The notes: generated by a model not told the origin, from the sequence alone. Shown: positions 1-8,162, counted from the stretch's first letter. The stretch: DNA of 17,571 nucleotides from DATCRE01 sp035493595 (GCA_035493595.1 DATJHZ010000020.1:1-17571), one strand, 5' to 3'. Translations and numbers: made by a program.

Positions 1-487
1 TCATCTTTTGTATAAGAGAAGAAACATGCGGAGTAAGTTCTGACGGTTTCAGTATAACGCGATTGCCTGCTGCAATGGCAGACACCAGAGGGCCGATGCA
101 CAAACTAAATGGATAATTCCAGGGGGCAATGATTAAGCAAAGCCCACGCGCTTCATATTGAATAAATGAACGTGTGCCTAACATTGTAATAGGAGCATCT
201 ATCTTCTTGGGAGTTGCCCAAGCGGCAAGATTATCTAAAGCGTACTTAATTTCATTCAGAACATGAAATAACTCAATACCATCTACCTCGGCGGATGGCT
301 TTTTAAAGTCAGCATACATAGCCTCGTGAATCACAGCACGATTGGAATGAATCCATATTCGTAATTTTTCAAGCTGCTCTTTTCTGGCTTCCAGAGAAAG
401 GGTTCTCTCTTTTTTAACCAGGACTTTGAGCTCCTGAAAGGTTGTTTCAACCTGGTTTGCAGTTGTTATCTCCTGAGTTTCCGCCAT
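1..487 (-). CDS. Aldehyde dehydrogenase, class 3-like (partial, 3' end outside window)
   Basis: NAD(P)-dependent oxidation of an aldehyde to a carboxylic acid, probably in the cytoplasm; no signal peptide is visible. Only the first 162 codons are present, because the gene runs off the left edge. The translated part starts MAETQEIT. It contains an N-terminal helical region with the DFKKPSAEVDGIE segment (about residues 63-75) typical of short class-3/fatty-aldehyde-type enzymes. It also has the Rossmann-fold signatures APWNYPF (about 122-128) and KPSELTP (about 147-153), the latter holding the cofactor-binding Lys. The catalytic Glu and Cys lie beyond the edge. Family members are usually about 450-470 residues, so roughly two thirds is missing. 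The ATG at 485-487 is the only good start. The gene diverges from the transglutaminase-like gene across 117 bases. The substrate cannot be told from the sequence. Confidence 0.93.
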   Translation of the reverse strand, partial: MAETQEITTANQVETTFQELKVLVKKERTLSLEARKEQLEKLRIWIHSNRAVIHEAMYADFKKPSAEVDGIELFHVLNEIKYALDNLAAWATPKKIDAPITMLGTRSFIQYEARGLCLIIAPWNYPFSLCIGPLVSAIAAGNRVILKPSELTPHVSSLIQKM

Positions 488-492
488 ATCAT

Positions 493-524
493 TAAAATTA
501 GGCAATAGCAGAATGAAAGTCCAA
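493..524 (-). promoter_or_regulatory. Weak candidate promoter of the aldehyde dehydrogenase gene
   Basis: On the minus strand TAATTTTA (493-500) resembles the Bacteroidota -7 element TAnnTTTG with one mismatch. A TTG (522-524) lies 21 bases upstream, close to the usual spacing of about 19. The -7 element ends 5 bases before the ATG. The match is weak in an AT-rich region. Confidence 0.25.
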
Positions 525-533
525 TGTTAAGAA

Positions 534-545
534 ATTGTTAACAAT
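534..545. promoter_or_regulatory. 12-bp perfect palindrome between divergent genes, possible operator
   Basis: ATTGTTAACAAT reads the same on both strands. It lies in the 117-base divergent intergenic region, 46 bases from the aldehyde dehydrogenase start and 59 bases from the transglutaminase-like start. The position suits an operator or HTH-regulator site acting on one or both genes. It could also be chance in AT-rich DNA, and no regulator gene is adjacent. Confidence 0.25.
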
Positions 546-604
546 ATTGTAGTTGTGTTACCTAAATGTTAAATTGATCATAAATAGCATAACATTAGAG
601 TAAC

Positions 605-1462
605 GTGAAGTTGATCAGACTGATATTGGTAGTGAGTTTAATGATTCCGATTTCCGGTTTCAGCCAATGCCTGCAGATCTATGCCGACGACTCGGCCTCT
701 TCTCCTAAAACAAATTATTACATATCTCAATTCCTGAAAACAGATCAATCTGATTTCATTTCAACGGAGAAAATCTCTTCATTCATTAACAAGTTAGATG
801 AAAAGAAAGGCAGCTTTAAAAATGAGCATGATTTTTTACATTATCTGTTTGTAAAGACTCATCAAAAATTACTCAAAAACTATACTGAGTATTGCTCCTT
901 TAGTTCCTTGATTAAGGATGGAACCTACAACTGCCTTACAGGTACAGCGCTTTACGCTATTCTTCTTGATCATGTTGGTGTTGAATATAAAATTGTAGAA
1001 ACAAATTATCACATCTTTCTGATCGCCAGCACATCTAGAGGTGAGATTCTGTTTGAAGCTACAGATCCTATAAATGGTTTCGTTGACTCATCGAAAAAGA
1101 TTGAGCAACGGATATCAACTTACAAGCAAAATGAAATACTAACTGCTGATCAAAGTAAGAACTACTACAAGTATTCATTCAGCTTATACAACACAGTATC
1201 GATGTCACAACTTTTGGGATTGATGTATTATAATCTTTCTATTGAATCTTATAACAGACATGAGTTGCCTTCTTCTATAAGTTTTCTTGATCAGGCGGTT
1301 AAACTTTATCAGCAGTCACCACGCATTGAAGCTTTCTCCAAGATTATTTTGCTGACAGTTTCTGAAGGAAATGTTACTGCTTCTGAAAAAGAAGTTTGCT
1401 TAAAACAAATTCAATCGTTGCGTAAAAAGATGCCAGGTCTGGCCAGCAATAGTTCTTTTTAA
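605..1462 (+). CDS. Secreted transglutaminase-like (papain-fold) protein
   Basis: A 285-residue exported protein of unknown substrate. Residues 1-21 form a signal peptide (MKLIRLILVV core, cleavage near SGFSQ/C). That choice requires the GTG start at 605, because the first ATG (641) would cut off the charged n-region. The centre carries the spacing of a transglutaminase-like Cys-His-Asp triad: Cys110 in YNCLTGTALY, His136 in NYHIFLI and Asp154 in EATDP. Residues about 200-255 look like one or two TPR-type helical hairpins. Such proteins may be peptidases, amidases or cross-linking enzymes acting in the periplasm; which applies here cannot be told. The gene stands alone on the plus strand and converges with the OmpA gene at 1459, the two stop codons overlapping in the palindrome TTAA. 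Fold assignment is fairly safe; function is not. Confidence 0.8.
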   Translation: MKLIRLILVVSLMIPISGFSQCLQIYADDSASSPKTNYYISQFLKTDQSDFISTEKISSFINKLDEKKGSFKNEHDFLHYLFVKTHQKLLKNYTEYCSFSSLIKDGTYNCLTGTALYAILLDHVGVEYKIVETNYHIFLIASTSRGEILFEATDPINGFVDSSKKIEQRISTYKQNEILTADQSKNYYKYSFSLYNTVSMSQLLGLMYYNLSIESYNRHELPSSISFLDQAVKLYQQSPRIEAFSKIILLTVSEGNVTASEKEVCLKQIQSLRKKMPGLASNSSF

Positions 1463-2157
1463 TTTTCAAGTACGCGCAACTCTACACGTCTGTTTAAACG
1501 GTGTGCTTCTGGTGTATTATCTCTTGATAACGGTTGTGTTCCACCAAAAGCTTTTGTTTTAATGCGAACCTTGTTTATACCTTTTGATACGATGTAGTCT
1601 TTCACAGCATCTACACGTTCTTTGGAGAGCTTCATGTTATCCTTTGGATCACCTTGATAGTCGGTATGACCTTCAAGCTGAATAACCATACTCTTGGCTT
1701 CTTTCATCATGTTAACAATGATATCTAACTCGCCATAAGAATCAGGGCTAACTTTAGCTTTGCCCACCTGGAAAATCAGATTATTCAAGCGCATTAGCTG
1801 ACCAACCTCGTGAGTTGCCGCGACACCTACTGTCAGTTCGATATCTTTTAAAACCTTTCTCTCTGCATTGGCTTCAACAGGATCAAGCATGTATTTCACA
1901 GTTGTAAAGCCTGGGGCTTCAACAATGATGGCATACTTTTCTGCGTCGAACATCGGAAATGAAAAGGTGCTGTTATTAATAACACCAACACGATTGCCAT
2001 ATGGTAAACTCTGATAGGTAATCCGCGCTGTTACGAGCTCTTTTGTTGAGGCGTTCAGTATTCTTCCTTCTGCATAGATCAGGCTATCCGTAGTTTGCGC
2101 GAATGAGCTAATGGCTACAAAAGCTGCAGGAATAAGTAGTTTAAAAAATGGTGTCAT
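1459..2157 (-). CDS. OmpA-family protein with CRD domain (short paralogue)
   Basis: A 232-residue exported peptidoglycan-binding protein. Residues 1-21 are a signal peptide (MTPFFKLLIP through SSFAQ). Residues about 27-92 form a carboxypeptidase-regulatory-like (CRD) beta-sandwich, and about 124-230 an OmpA C-terminal domain. The two residues known in OmpA to grip diaminopimelate are present at the right spacing: Asp166 in GHTD and Arg181 in SKERVDAV. The closing NRRVEL motif is also there. There is no beta-barrel, so the protein is probably periplasmic and tethered through partners. It lies 12 bases downstream of the large OmpA gene, almost certainly in one transcript. It resembles the C-terminal half of that neighbour (shared ITYQSLPYG / IVYERLPDG pattern), so an internal duplication that lost the propeller is likely. 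Exact partner unknown. Confidence 0.9.
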   Translation of the reverse strand: MTPFFKLLIPAAFVAISSFAQTTDSLIYAEGRILNASTKELVTARITYQSLPYGNRVGVINNSTFSFPMFDAEKYAIIVEAPGFTTVKYMLDPVEANAERKVLKDIELTVGVAATHEVGQLMRLNNLIFQVGKAKVSPDSYGELDIIVNMMKEAKSMVIQLEGHTDYQGDPKDNMKLSKERVDAVKDYIVSKGINKVRIKTKAFGGTQPLSRDNTPEAHRLNRRVELRVLEN

Positions 2158-2169
2158 AAGACTTATCGT

Positions 2170-4200
2170 TTATAACTTCAAGATTTTGAATTCAACCCTG
2201 CGATTTTTCTTGCGACCCTCTTTGGTTTCGTTAGTTTCTATTGGCTTAGTCTCTCCAAAGAATGCTACCTGAATACGATCTTTTGCAAACTCTCCTTTTT
2301 CAATCAGATATTTTACAACTGATTTTGCACGGCGCTCAGAGAGACCAAGGTTATAGGCCTCTGGTCCTGTAGCGTCAGCATGACCATCAATTTCAATTTG
2401 AAGTGTTGGCTTCTCTTTCATGAGTTTAACAATGCGGTTGAGCTCAGGGAAGGACTCTGCCTTTAATGTCTCTTTATCAAAATCAAAGAAGATGTTATTC
2501 AACGAAAGCACAACATTTTCCTGAACGGGTACCACTTTAATGGGCTCAAGTCTGAAGTCTTTATGATCCAGCACCATATCAGAAGTTATGTTTCTTAGAT
2601 CAAGATTCTGTCCTTCAGAGATCTGATCTTTTGCTTCTGCGCGAACTCCATACAAATGACCTGCTGGTAAGCGAATTTCATATTCACCGGTTTTTGGATT
2701 TGTTTGAGCAATACCCATTTCCTTTCCATCGGGCAGGCGTTCGTAAACAATTTTTGCAGCTACCGGATTGCCGTTTGCATCAACAACTTTACCACGCACC
2801 GTAACCCAAGGTTCTGGATTTCTAAGAATTGGTAATTTCACTCTAAAGATGTCAGTGTTAGTTTCTGTCACACCTCTTGAATAGTAGGCAAAGTCGCTTG
2901 ATGCTGGTATGTTAAAGAATAAATCTTCAAGTGGTGAATTAATTTCCGGACCAAGGTTTTCTGGTTCAGACCAACTTGTCCAGGTGTCATCTAAACGTTT
3001 AGATACATAAATATCACTACCTCCGTAGCCACTGAAACCATTAGAAGAGAAGTATAATGTTTTATCATCTGAAGCTAAGAAGGGAGCGGATTCTGCACCT
3101 GCCGTGTTCACAACATCACCAAGGTTAAGTGGTTCAGACCAGATACTATCGCCTTGCATGAAGCTCACATACATATCTCTGTCACCATAAGAATCTTCAC
3201 GTTCAACTGACATGATTAAAGTTTGTCTGTTGTTGGTTAAGAAGTAGTTTGCTTTTTCATTAAAGTTATAATCATTCTTGATGTTAAGGCCAATCGGCTT
3301 AGTCCAGGTTCCTCCAACATTAGAACTGATGGAAACACCAGCTTGCATTTTACCATTGTCAAGATATTTATTCCCCAATACAATAATGGCTGATTTACCA
3401 TCAGGTGTTACAGATGAGATGGTGTTAACAAAGTTTGGAAACTCATTGTTAAACTGCTTCATGTTTTTTGCCAACTGCCAGTGACCAGCAGAGTCTAACT
3501 CAGAGTACCAGATGTCTTCTTTGTCTTTAACACCTCCTGAATTTTCAGGGTGATTCTGGCGACTGAAATAAAGTGTTTTTCCATCAGGTGAAAGAAGTGG
3601 ATTCATTTCATTGTAATCGCTGTTCACATTTTTATCCAATTGTTCAATAGCAATACCTGATTTCAGCAACTGAAGCTTAGGTATATCTGCAATGATTGGG
3701 AAATTGGAATCTGAAATAGCAACCGCGTCAATGCCGAAGTAATCGGGTACTGCAGCACCATCAAATTCAATTTTTACAGCTTTAACTTTATAGGTTGTCG
3801 TTTCAACAAAGAGGTTCAGCATTCTGCCCTTTAAAGGCACTGACATAGGGTTAAGTGAGTTAACTATATGTTCGGCACCAGCTTCATCGTAAACCAGCAC
3901 ACGATAAATAGCACTTGGATTATGTGATTCGGCAATAGCTATCTGACGAATACTCATTGGTTTTTCAAAACCAAGTTTAAGAAACTCTTTGCGTCCTGGT
4001 TTATCTGGCGACCAAGCATTTGGACTTTGTCCACCAGCAGGAAGAACATTGGGCTTTCCTAGCGCCTGGCTAGCAGAGTATTGAACGGGCGTAAGCTCAG
4101 TTGAGAACTCTATCACCTTAGAAGCCCATTGCACCACCTGCGCCTGTACTGTCACTCCTAAAACTATTGTCAAAAAGACTAAAAGTAAAAATCTCTTCAT
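2170..4200 (-). CDS. Discoidin-like/beta-propeller (PD40)/CRD/OmpA envelope protein
   Basis: A 676-residue exported modular protein. The start at 4200 (MKRFLLLVFL) gives a standard signal peptide ending near VQAQ; an in-frame ATG five codons earlier (4215) is possible but adds an atypical MGQRF. Domains in order: a discoidin/F5-8C-like jelly roll (about 23-165, with NAWSP and DAVAISD), a PD40/WD40-like propeller (about 195-455, with repeats such as LSPDGKTLYFS and SDDKTLYFSS), a CRD sandwich (about 466-550), and an OmpA domain (about 565-676) with the diaminopimelate-binding pair Asp609 and Arg624. Propeller-CRD-OmpA is also the order in the type IX secretion component PorE, which however has TPRs at the N-terminus and is a lipoprotein. 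So this is a relative in architecture, not a proven T9SS part. First gene of a pair with the short OmpA paralogue. Confidence 0.9.
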   Translation of the reverse strand: MKRFLLLVFLTIVLGVTVQAQVVQWASKVIEFSTELTPVQYSASQALGKPNVLPAGGQSPNAWSPDKPGRKEFLKLGFEKPMSIRQIAIAESHNPSAIYRVLVYDEAGAEHIVNSLNPMSVPLKGRMLNLFVETTTYKVKAVKIEFDGAAVPDYFGIDAVAISDSNFPIIADIPKLQLLKSGIAIEQLDKNVNSDYNEMNPLLSPDGKTLYFSRQNHPENSGGVKDKEDIWYSELDSAGHWQLAKNMKQFNNEFPNFVNTISSVTPDGKSAIIVLGNKYLDNGKMQAGVSISSNVGGTWTKPIGLNIKNDYNFNEKANYFLTNNRQTLIMSVEREDSYGDRDMYVSFMQGDSIWSEPLNLGDVVNTAGAESAPFLASDDKTLYFSSNGFSGYGGSDIYVSKRLDDTWTSWSEPENLGPEINSPLEDLFFNIPASSDFAYYSRGVTETNTDIFRVKLPILRNPEPWVTVRGKVVDANGNPVAAKIVYERLPDGKEMGIAQTNPKTGEYEIRLPAGHLYGVRAEAKDQISEGQNLDLRNITSDMVLDHKDFRLEPIKVVPVQENVVLSLNNIFFDFDKETLKAESFPELNRIVKLMKEKPTLQIEIDGHADATGPEAYNLGLSERRAKSVVKYLIEKGEFAKDRIQVAFFGETKPIETNETKEGRKKNRRVEFKILKL

Positions 4201-4322
4201 GAACCTTTGCCCCATTTATATTATTAGAAGATAAACATAGCTAAAAATTTAAAAATGGCCGAAAATACCGCGCTAAAAGGATGGATTTTTACCTCAAAAT
4301 GGATAGTAACAAATTTTTGACT

Positions 4323-6617
4323 CTATTGATCTAGAGCATGTTTATTGAAAAGCAAGAAGCCAGCATGGAGCAGAATTCCAAATTGATTCTCTTTATCATC
4401 GTAGTAGTTAGCACTCAAACTTACCGGACCTATGGGTGAGTGGTACACAAAGCCGATTGTACTGGCAACAAAAATGTGATTCAATGCCACAGATTTGGTT
4501 GCTCTCTGGAGTTCGCCTTGCTCAATGTATTCAAGCGGCTTAAATACATATCCCTCAAGACGCAGATCTAACTTTTTATAGAGCGTAAATACGTTTCGCA
4601 TTCCGCCTGCCAGGTAATTGAATGATCTGAAATTCTGAAGCAACAATGTTCTGCTATCTTGTAAAGGAAGGAATGCCGGCGCGTTTATAATTGTTCCCAG
4701 ATAATTTTGAAAAAAAGTCTGATTAGAGATAACGCCTTCGAGATAATATCCCGGATGAAACCAACCAACTTTGAAATATTGTTCAGCCGAAATCTTAAGT
4801 CTCGCCCATTGATAATTTGCTTTGGCAACCTGATCAAGGTCTGATGTATTACCCGGACTGAGCTGTTCGTTAAGATTAAAATAGCTGGCGTTAAGTGTAA
4901 ATGCTTTTCCTTCTGAGGCGTATTGCTTTCGGTTCAAATCACTTGTTGAAAGATTGAAGCTTAGTTTATAACCCTTAAGTCTTAATTGATCGAGTGTGTC
5001 CGTAGTTACGAAGACATCATGGTTATCATAGCGATCTACATTGTTAAGCCCTTCGAATGTAACTGAGCTTTTGTATTTACTGCCAATGGGTACACCTAAT
5101 GTTATGCCTACTCTTCTGTCAAGTCTTTTTAAAACTGTAGGTGTAATAACTTGCAAGAGGTCATTGCTCGACAAATAATTGTAGCCATTAAAAACTATTT
5201 CAGGTTCAACATAAAACCGATAAGGAAAATCTATTCTGGTTTTTATTACAGCAGATCGATAAAAGTTACCCGTTTGAAAACCGGTATAGACGTGAACAAG
5301 TTTGCTTCCGAAATTGAAATAATTCAGACCTAGAAAAATATTGCTGATATCTCGTGATGCAATTACGCCTCCAAAGTCAACCTGAAAATTCTTTTGCGGC
5401 CGGCGTGTCAGTTGAAGTTTAAAAGTCTTTTTATTTTCATCAAACAGAATGTTAGGATAGGCATTTTTAAAATAATCTTCTGATACCAATCTGAAATAAT
5501 CCCGTTTGATCTGATCAAAATACATGGGCTTAGGTTTCAGTGGATTTATGTGAAAGACCCGTGAGATATACTTGCGCTGTTTGGAGTTGTATTTCCTAAA
5601 TGCAACTCCATCAAAGATCATGGGATAACTCTTGTTCGTAAAATCATTACGCCTGCTCATCACCTGTTCGCAGGTTATTTTCTTATTTACTTTACTTTTA
5701 ATTTCAGCGATCTGTCGAATAGTTTGTACATAGCCACTATCTATCAGTCCTCTTACCTTGGCAAAATCAAAAGCAGTATAACCCGTTACGTTAGGTTGAA
5801 TATAAACTCCGTTAACAGGTATATCAGCCGGATTGGAGTTATCAATTAACATCAACAACAGCGAGTTGTTTATTAATTTCTCATCATTATCAAATGGATA
5901 TTTGTCATAAATTTTTGATGAAACATTAGATCCAATAACAACGTCAGGATTGAAATCGCGAATGGCAACATCTATTGGGAAGTTGTTATAAATTCCGCCA
6001 TCAAAGAGATACTTACCATCCACGCGGATTGGCGTATAGAAAAAAGGTACAGTCTGCGTTGCACGAAGGGCATCATTTAAAAACCCCCTGGATAATACTA
6101 CCTGGCTCTGTGTAAAGATATCAGCAGCCAGCACCCGAAGCGGAACAAAAAGACTATCAAAGTTATTTCTGGAAATAGCAGCAGCCTGTGCCATTTTTTC
6201 AGCCAACACAAAATTGAGCGATACATCACTCGCAAGCATTGTACTTAACTGTAAGTTATAGGTTGAATCTAACCCAAGATTAAGTTTTAAGAAATTAGGG
6301 TTATCATCGCTCAGATGGTAAAAGTAATTATAGCCTTTTTCTGATTGCCCGTTAATCCATCGTAAAAAACCTTCAGATGTGACGATGTCCTCTATTTGAT
6401 CTGGGCTTAAACCTGCGGAATAACATCCGCCAATAATTCCACCCATAGACGTACCAACAATGTAGTCGATGGGAATATCATTTTCTTCAAGTGCTTTGAG
6501 AACGCCAACATGGGCTAAGCCTTTAGCTGCACCTCCGCTTAGTACCAGTGCAACTTTCTGGGCTTGTGCTAAAAAAAGAGAAAAGCAAAAAATGTAACTA
6601 AAGAGAAAGCGCTTCAT
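4323..6617 (-). CDS. Patatin-like phospholipase with POTRA-like region and Omp85-type barrel
   Basis: A 764-residue outer-membrane lipase candidate. The chosen start at 6617 (MKRFLFSYIF) gives a clean signal peptide ending in AQAQ; an in-frame ATG at 6641 adds MIMSLSTI. The patatin domain spans about 21-310. It has the oxyanion motif SGGAAKG (27-33), nucleophile Ser57 in GTSMG and Asp206 in DGG, so the catalytic dyad is intact. A POTRA-like segment follows (about 330-407). Residues about 412-764 are rich in alternating beta strands and end in SPIGPVSLSANYY...GFLLFN, as Omp85/BamA-type barrels do. The order patatin-POTRA-barrel is that of type Vd autotransporters such as PlpD. The enzyme probably hydrolyses phospholipids at or outside the outer membrane. 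No partner gene is obvious; the M23 peptidase lies upstream, 83 bases from this start (59 from the earlier ATG). Confidence 0.93.
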   Translation of the reverse strand: MKRFLFSYIFCFSLFLAQAQKVALVLSGGAAKGLAHVGVLKALEENDIPIDYIVGTSMGGIIGGCYSAGLSPDQIEDIVTSEGFLRWINGQSEKGYNYFYHLSDDNPNFLKLNLGLDSTYNLQLSTMLASDVSLNFVLAEKMAQAAAISRNNFDSLFVPLRVLAADIFTQSQVVLSRGFLNDALRATQTVPFFYTPIRVDGKYLFDGGIYNNFPIDVAIRDFNPDVVIGSNVSSKIYDKYPFDNDEKLINNSLLLMLIDNSNPADIPVNGVYIQPNVTGYTAFDFAKVRGLIDSGYVQTIRQIAEIKSKVNKKITCEQVMSRRNDFTNKSYPMIFDGVAFRKYNSKQRKYISRVFHINPLKPKPMYFDQIKRDYFRLVSEDYFKNAYPNILFDENKKTFKLQLTRRPQKNFQVDFGGVIASRDISNIFLGLNYFNFGSKLVHVYTGFQTGNFYRSAVIKTRIDFPYRFYVEPEIVFNGYNYLSSNDLLQVITPTVLKRLDRRVGITLGVPIGSKYKSSVTFEGLNNVDRYDNHDVFVTTDTLDQLRLKGYKLSFNLSTSDLNRKQYASEGKAFTLNASYFNLNEQLSPGNTSDLDQVAKANYQWARLKISAEQYFKVGWFHPGYYLEGVISNQTFFQNYLGTIINAPAFLPLQDSRTLLLQNFRSFNYLAGGMRNVFTLYKKLDLRLEGYVFKPLEYIEQGELQRATKSVALNHIFVASTIGFVYHSPIGPVSLSANYYDDKENQFGILLHAGFLLFNKHALDQ

Positions 6618-6645
6618 GATTGTTGAGAGACTCATTATCATTTAA

Positions 6646-6653
6646 AAAAGATA
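6646..6653 (-). promoter_or_regulatory. Candidate -7 element of the patatin gene
   Basis: TATCTTTT on the minus strand differs from TAnnTTTG only in the last base. A TTG lies 16 bases upstream, a little short of the usual spacing. Initiation about 5 bases downstream would fall at the first ATG (6641) and leave about 23 nt of leader before the preferred ATG at 6617, which fits the downstream start better. The evidence is weak because of the AT-rich context. Confidence 0.3.
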
Positions 6654-6700
6654 ATGAATTTATTGTCTTCAACGAAGAGATGAATAAAAAGATTGCCTTG

Positions 6701-7987
6701 CTATTGAAGTAAAGCCATCGGTTGTGATGGTTGCTGAGGCATCGGTATCTTTTTCAAGCGTTCTATATACATAGACTTCACTTTCGAGAAAGATTCTTCA
6801 AGCTCTTTCTTAACTGGTTCTGAAGGAGGTAAGTCAACTTTTAATGCGTCAACCTGAATACCGTTTCTCCAAAAGCGATAACATAAATGTGGTCCGGTTG
6901 CAAGCCCGGTGCTACCTACATAGCCAATTGTTTCACCTTGTCTTACACGCATTCCTGCATGAATTCCAGAGGCAATTCTTGACATGTGCAAATACTGAGT
7001 GGTATAGGTTCCGTTGTGTTTTATTTTAACGTAGTTACCATTGTTATACTTAAACTGAGCTTCTTCAACGTAGCCATCACCCACGGTACGAATAGGTGTA
7101 CCTGTTGGCGCTGCAAAGTCAGTTCCAAGGTGAGCCTTCCAACGTTTCTGAACAGGGTGAAAACGATTCATTGTATAACGAGAACTGATGCGTGTAAACT
7201 CAATTGGATATTTTAACAATGCCTTTCTGAGGCTCTTGCCCTGCTCATCAAAATAATCTATTCCATTACCCTGATCAAACGGGAATGCATAGTATTCACT
7301 TCCAAAATGTTCAAAATAAATAGCACTGATCTGTTTGATACCAAGCGGCTTTCCTTCAACTTGAGTTTCTTCATAAATAAGTTTAAACTTATCGCCACGT
7401 TGCAGTCTTTGAAAATCAACCTGCCAACCGAAAATATCAACAAACTTGTTCGTTAATTCATATGAAATGCCAGACTCTTCAATAGTTTGAGAAAGTGAAG
7501 ATTCAATAACCCCTGATACACTTTTCTCAACTACTGTTACTTCACGCTGACAAACATCTACTGAAAGCGAGTCTTCAAATCTAAACACAACATACTCTAC
7601 AGGATTTGCCTCGTATACCAATGCCTTAGCTGTCTTGGATGAGTCGCTATTACAAATGAGTGTGTATTTTTTATTGGGTGAAATCTTACGAACATCAAAG
7701 ATAGATCTTGATATCAGGGAAACCTGATGAATCAATTTAGCAGGAACATTATAGGCTTCAAGAATATCACCCAAACGTTCATTGCGTTTGATCTTATCTT
7801 CAATCACAACATCATTATCGACCAGCATGCCATAAAGAAAATTTGGCTTGTGTATCGTTAACGAAAATTTTGAAAGAGAATCAGCAGTAGAATTGCTATC
7901 TAACTGTGGTGTATAAAATCTATTTACTAAAATGACCCCAATTGCCATTATAACAATTATGAGGATACCCAGTTTCTGTTTCTGCAT
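6701..7987 (-). CDS. Membrane-anchored M23 (LytM-type) metallo-endopeptidase
   Basis: A peptidoglycan cross-link hydrolase or regulator on the periplasmic face of the inner membrane (family inference). 428 residues with an uncleaved N-terminal TM helix (about 5-22). An OapA/Csd3-like substrate-blocking region covers about 60-260, including a LysM-like segment (RLGDILEAYNVP). The LytM domain covers about 265-390. Metal and catalytic residues seen are His286 and Asp290 in HLGTD, His334 in YLHMS, and His367 in GPHLCYRFW. The second residue of the usual H-x-H zinc motif is Cys369 instead of His; Cys can also bind zinc, so activity may persist. The tail after 390 is Lys/Glu-rich and ends in a proline/glutamine stretch. 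The gene probably has its own promoter (8032-8039) and sits upstream of the patatin gene. Which bond it cuts is unknown. Confidence 0.93.
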   Translation of the reverse strand: MQKQKLGILIIVIMAIGVILVNRFYTPQLDSNSTADSLSKFSLTIHKPNFLYGMLVDNDVVIEDKIKRNERLGDILEAYNVPAKLIHQVSLISRSIFDVRKISPNKKYTLICNSDSSKTAKALVYEANPVEYVVFRFEDSLSVDVCQREVTVVEKSVSGVIESSLSQTIEESGISYELTNKFVDIFGWQVDFQRLQRGDKFKLIYEETQVEGKPLGIKQISAIYFEHFGSEYYAFPFDQGNGIDYFDEQGKSLRKALLKYPIEFTRISSRYTMNRFHPVQKRWKAHLGTDFAAPTGTPIRTVGDGYVEEAQFKYNNGNYVKIKHNGTYTTQYLHMSRIASGIHAGMRVRQGETIGYVGSTGLATGPHLCYRFWRNGIQVDALKVDLPPSEPVKKELEESFSKVKSMYIERLKKIPMPQQPSQPMALLQ

Positions 7988-8031
7988 TCGAAAATTGTTT
8001 TAGCCCTAAGGCAATTAAAAAAATGAATCGG

Positions 8032-8039
8032 CAAAGATA
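8032..8039 (-). promoter_or_regulatory. Promoter -7 element of the M23 peptidase gene
   Basis: TATCTTTG on the minus strand is an exact match to the Bacteroidota -7 consensus TAnnTTTG and the same word as the element before mutS. It lies 44 bases upstream of the M23 ATG. Transcription would start near 8027, giving a leader of about 40 nt. No clear TTTG at -33 is seen, so only the -7 half is supported. Confidence 0.45.
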
Positions 8040-8162
8040 ATAACTGAAACCACTTGGAAAGGGTCTCAATGGCTTCATTTATTACATTCAAAAAAATTCA
8101 GAGATTATGCTCCGTATGCCGTTATGATCCTTTAAATATAGAATTTTATTTAAAAAATCAAA

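Noticed and set aside
2170..4200. Calling the large OmpA protein PorE of the type IX secretion system
   Set aside because: The propeller-CRD-OmpA order fits, but the N-terminus is discoidin-like rather than TPR, the signal peptide lacks a lipobox, and no other por/spr/gld genes are nearby.
4216..4322. Possible terminator between the large OmpA gene and the patatin gene
   Set aside because: A/T-rich with short A and T runs, but no stem of useful length on either strand.
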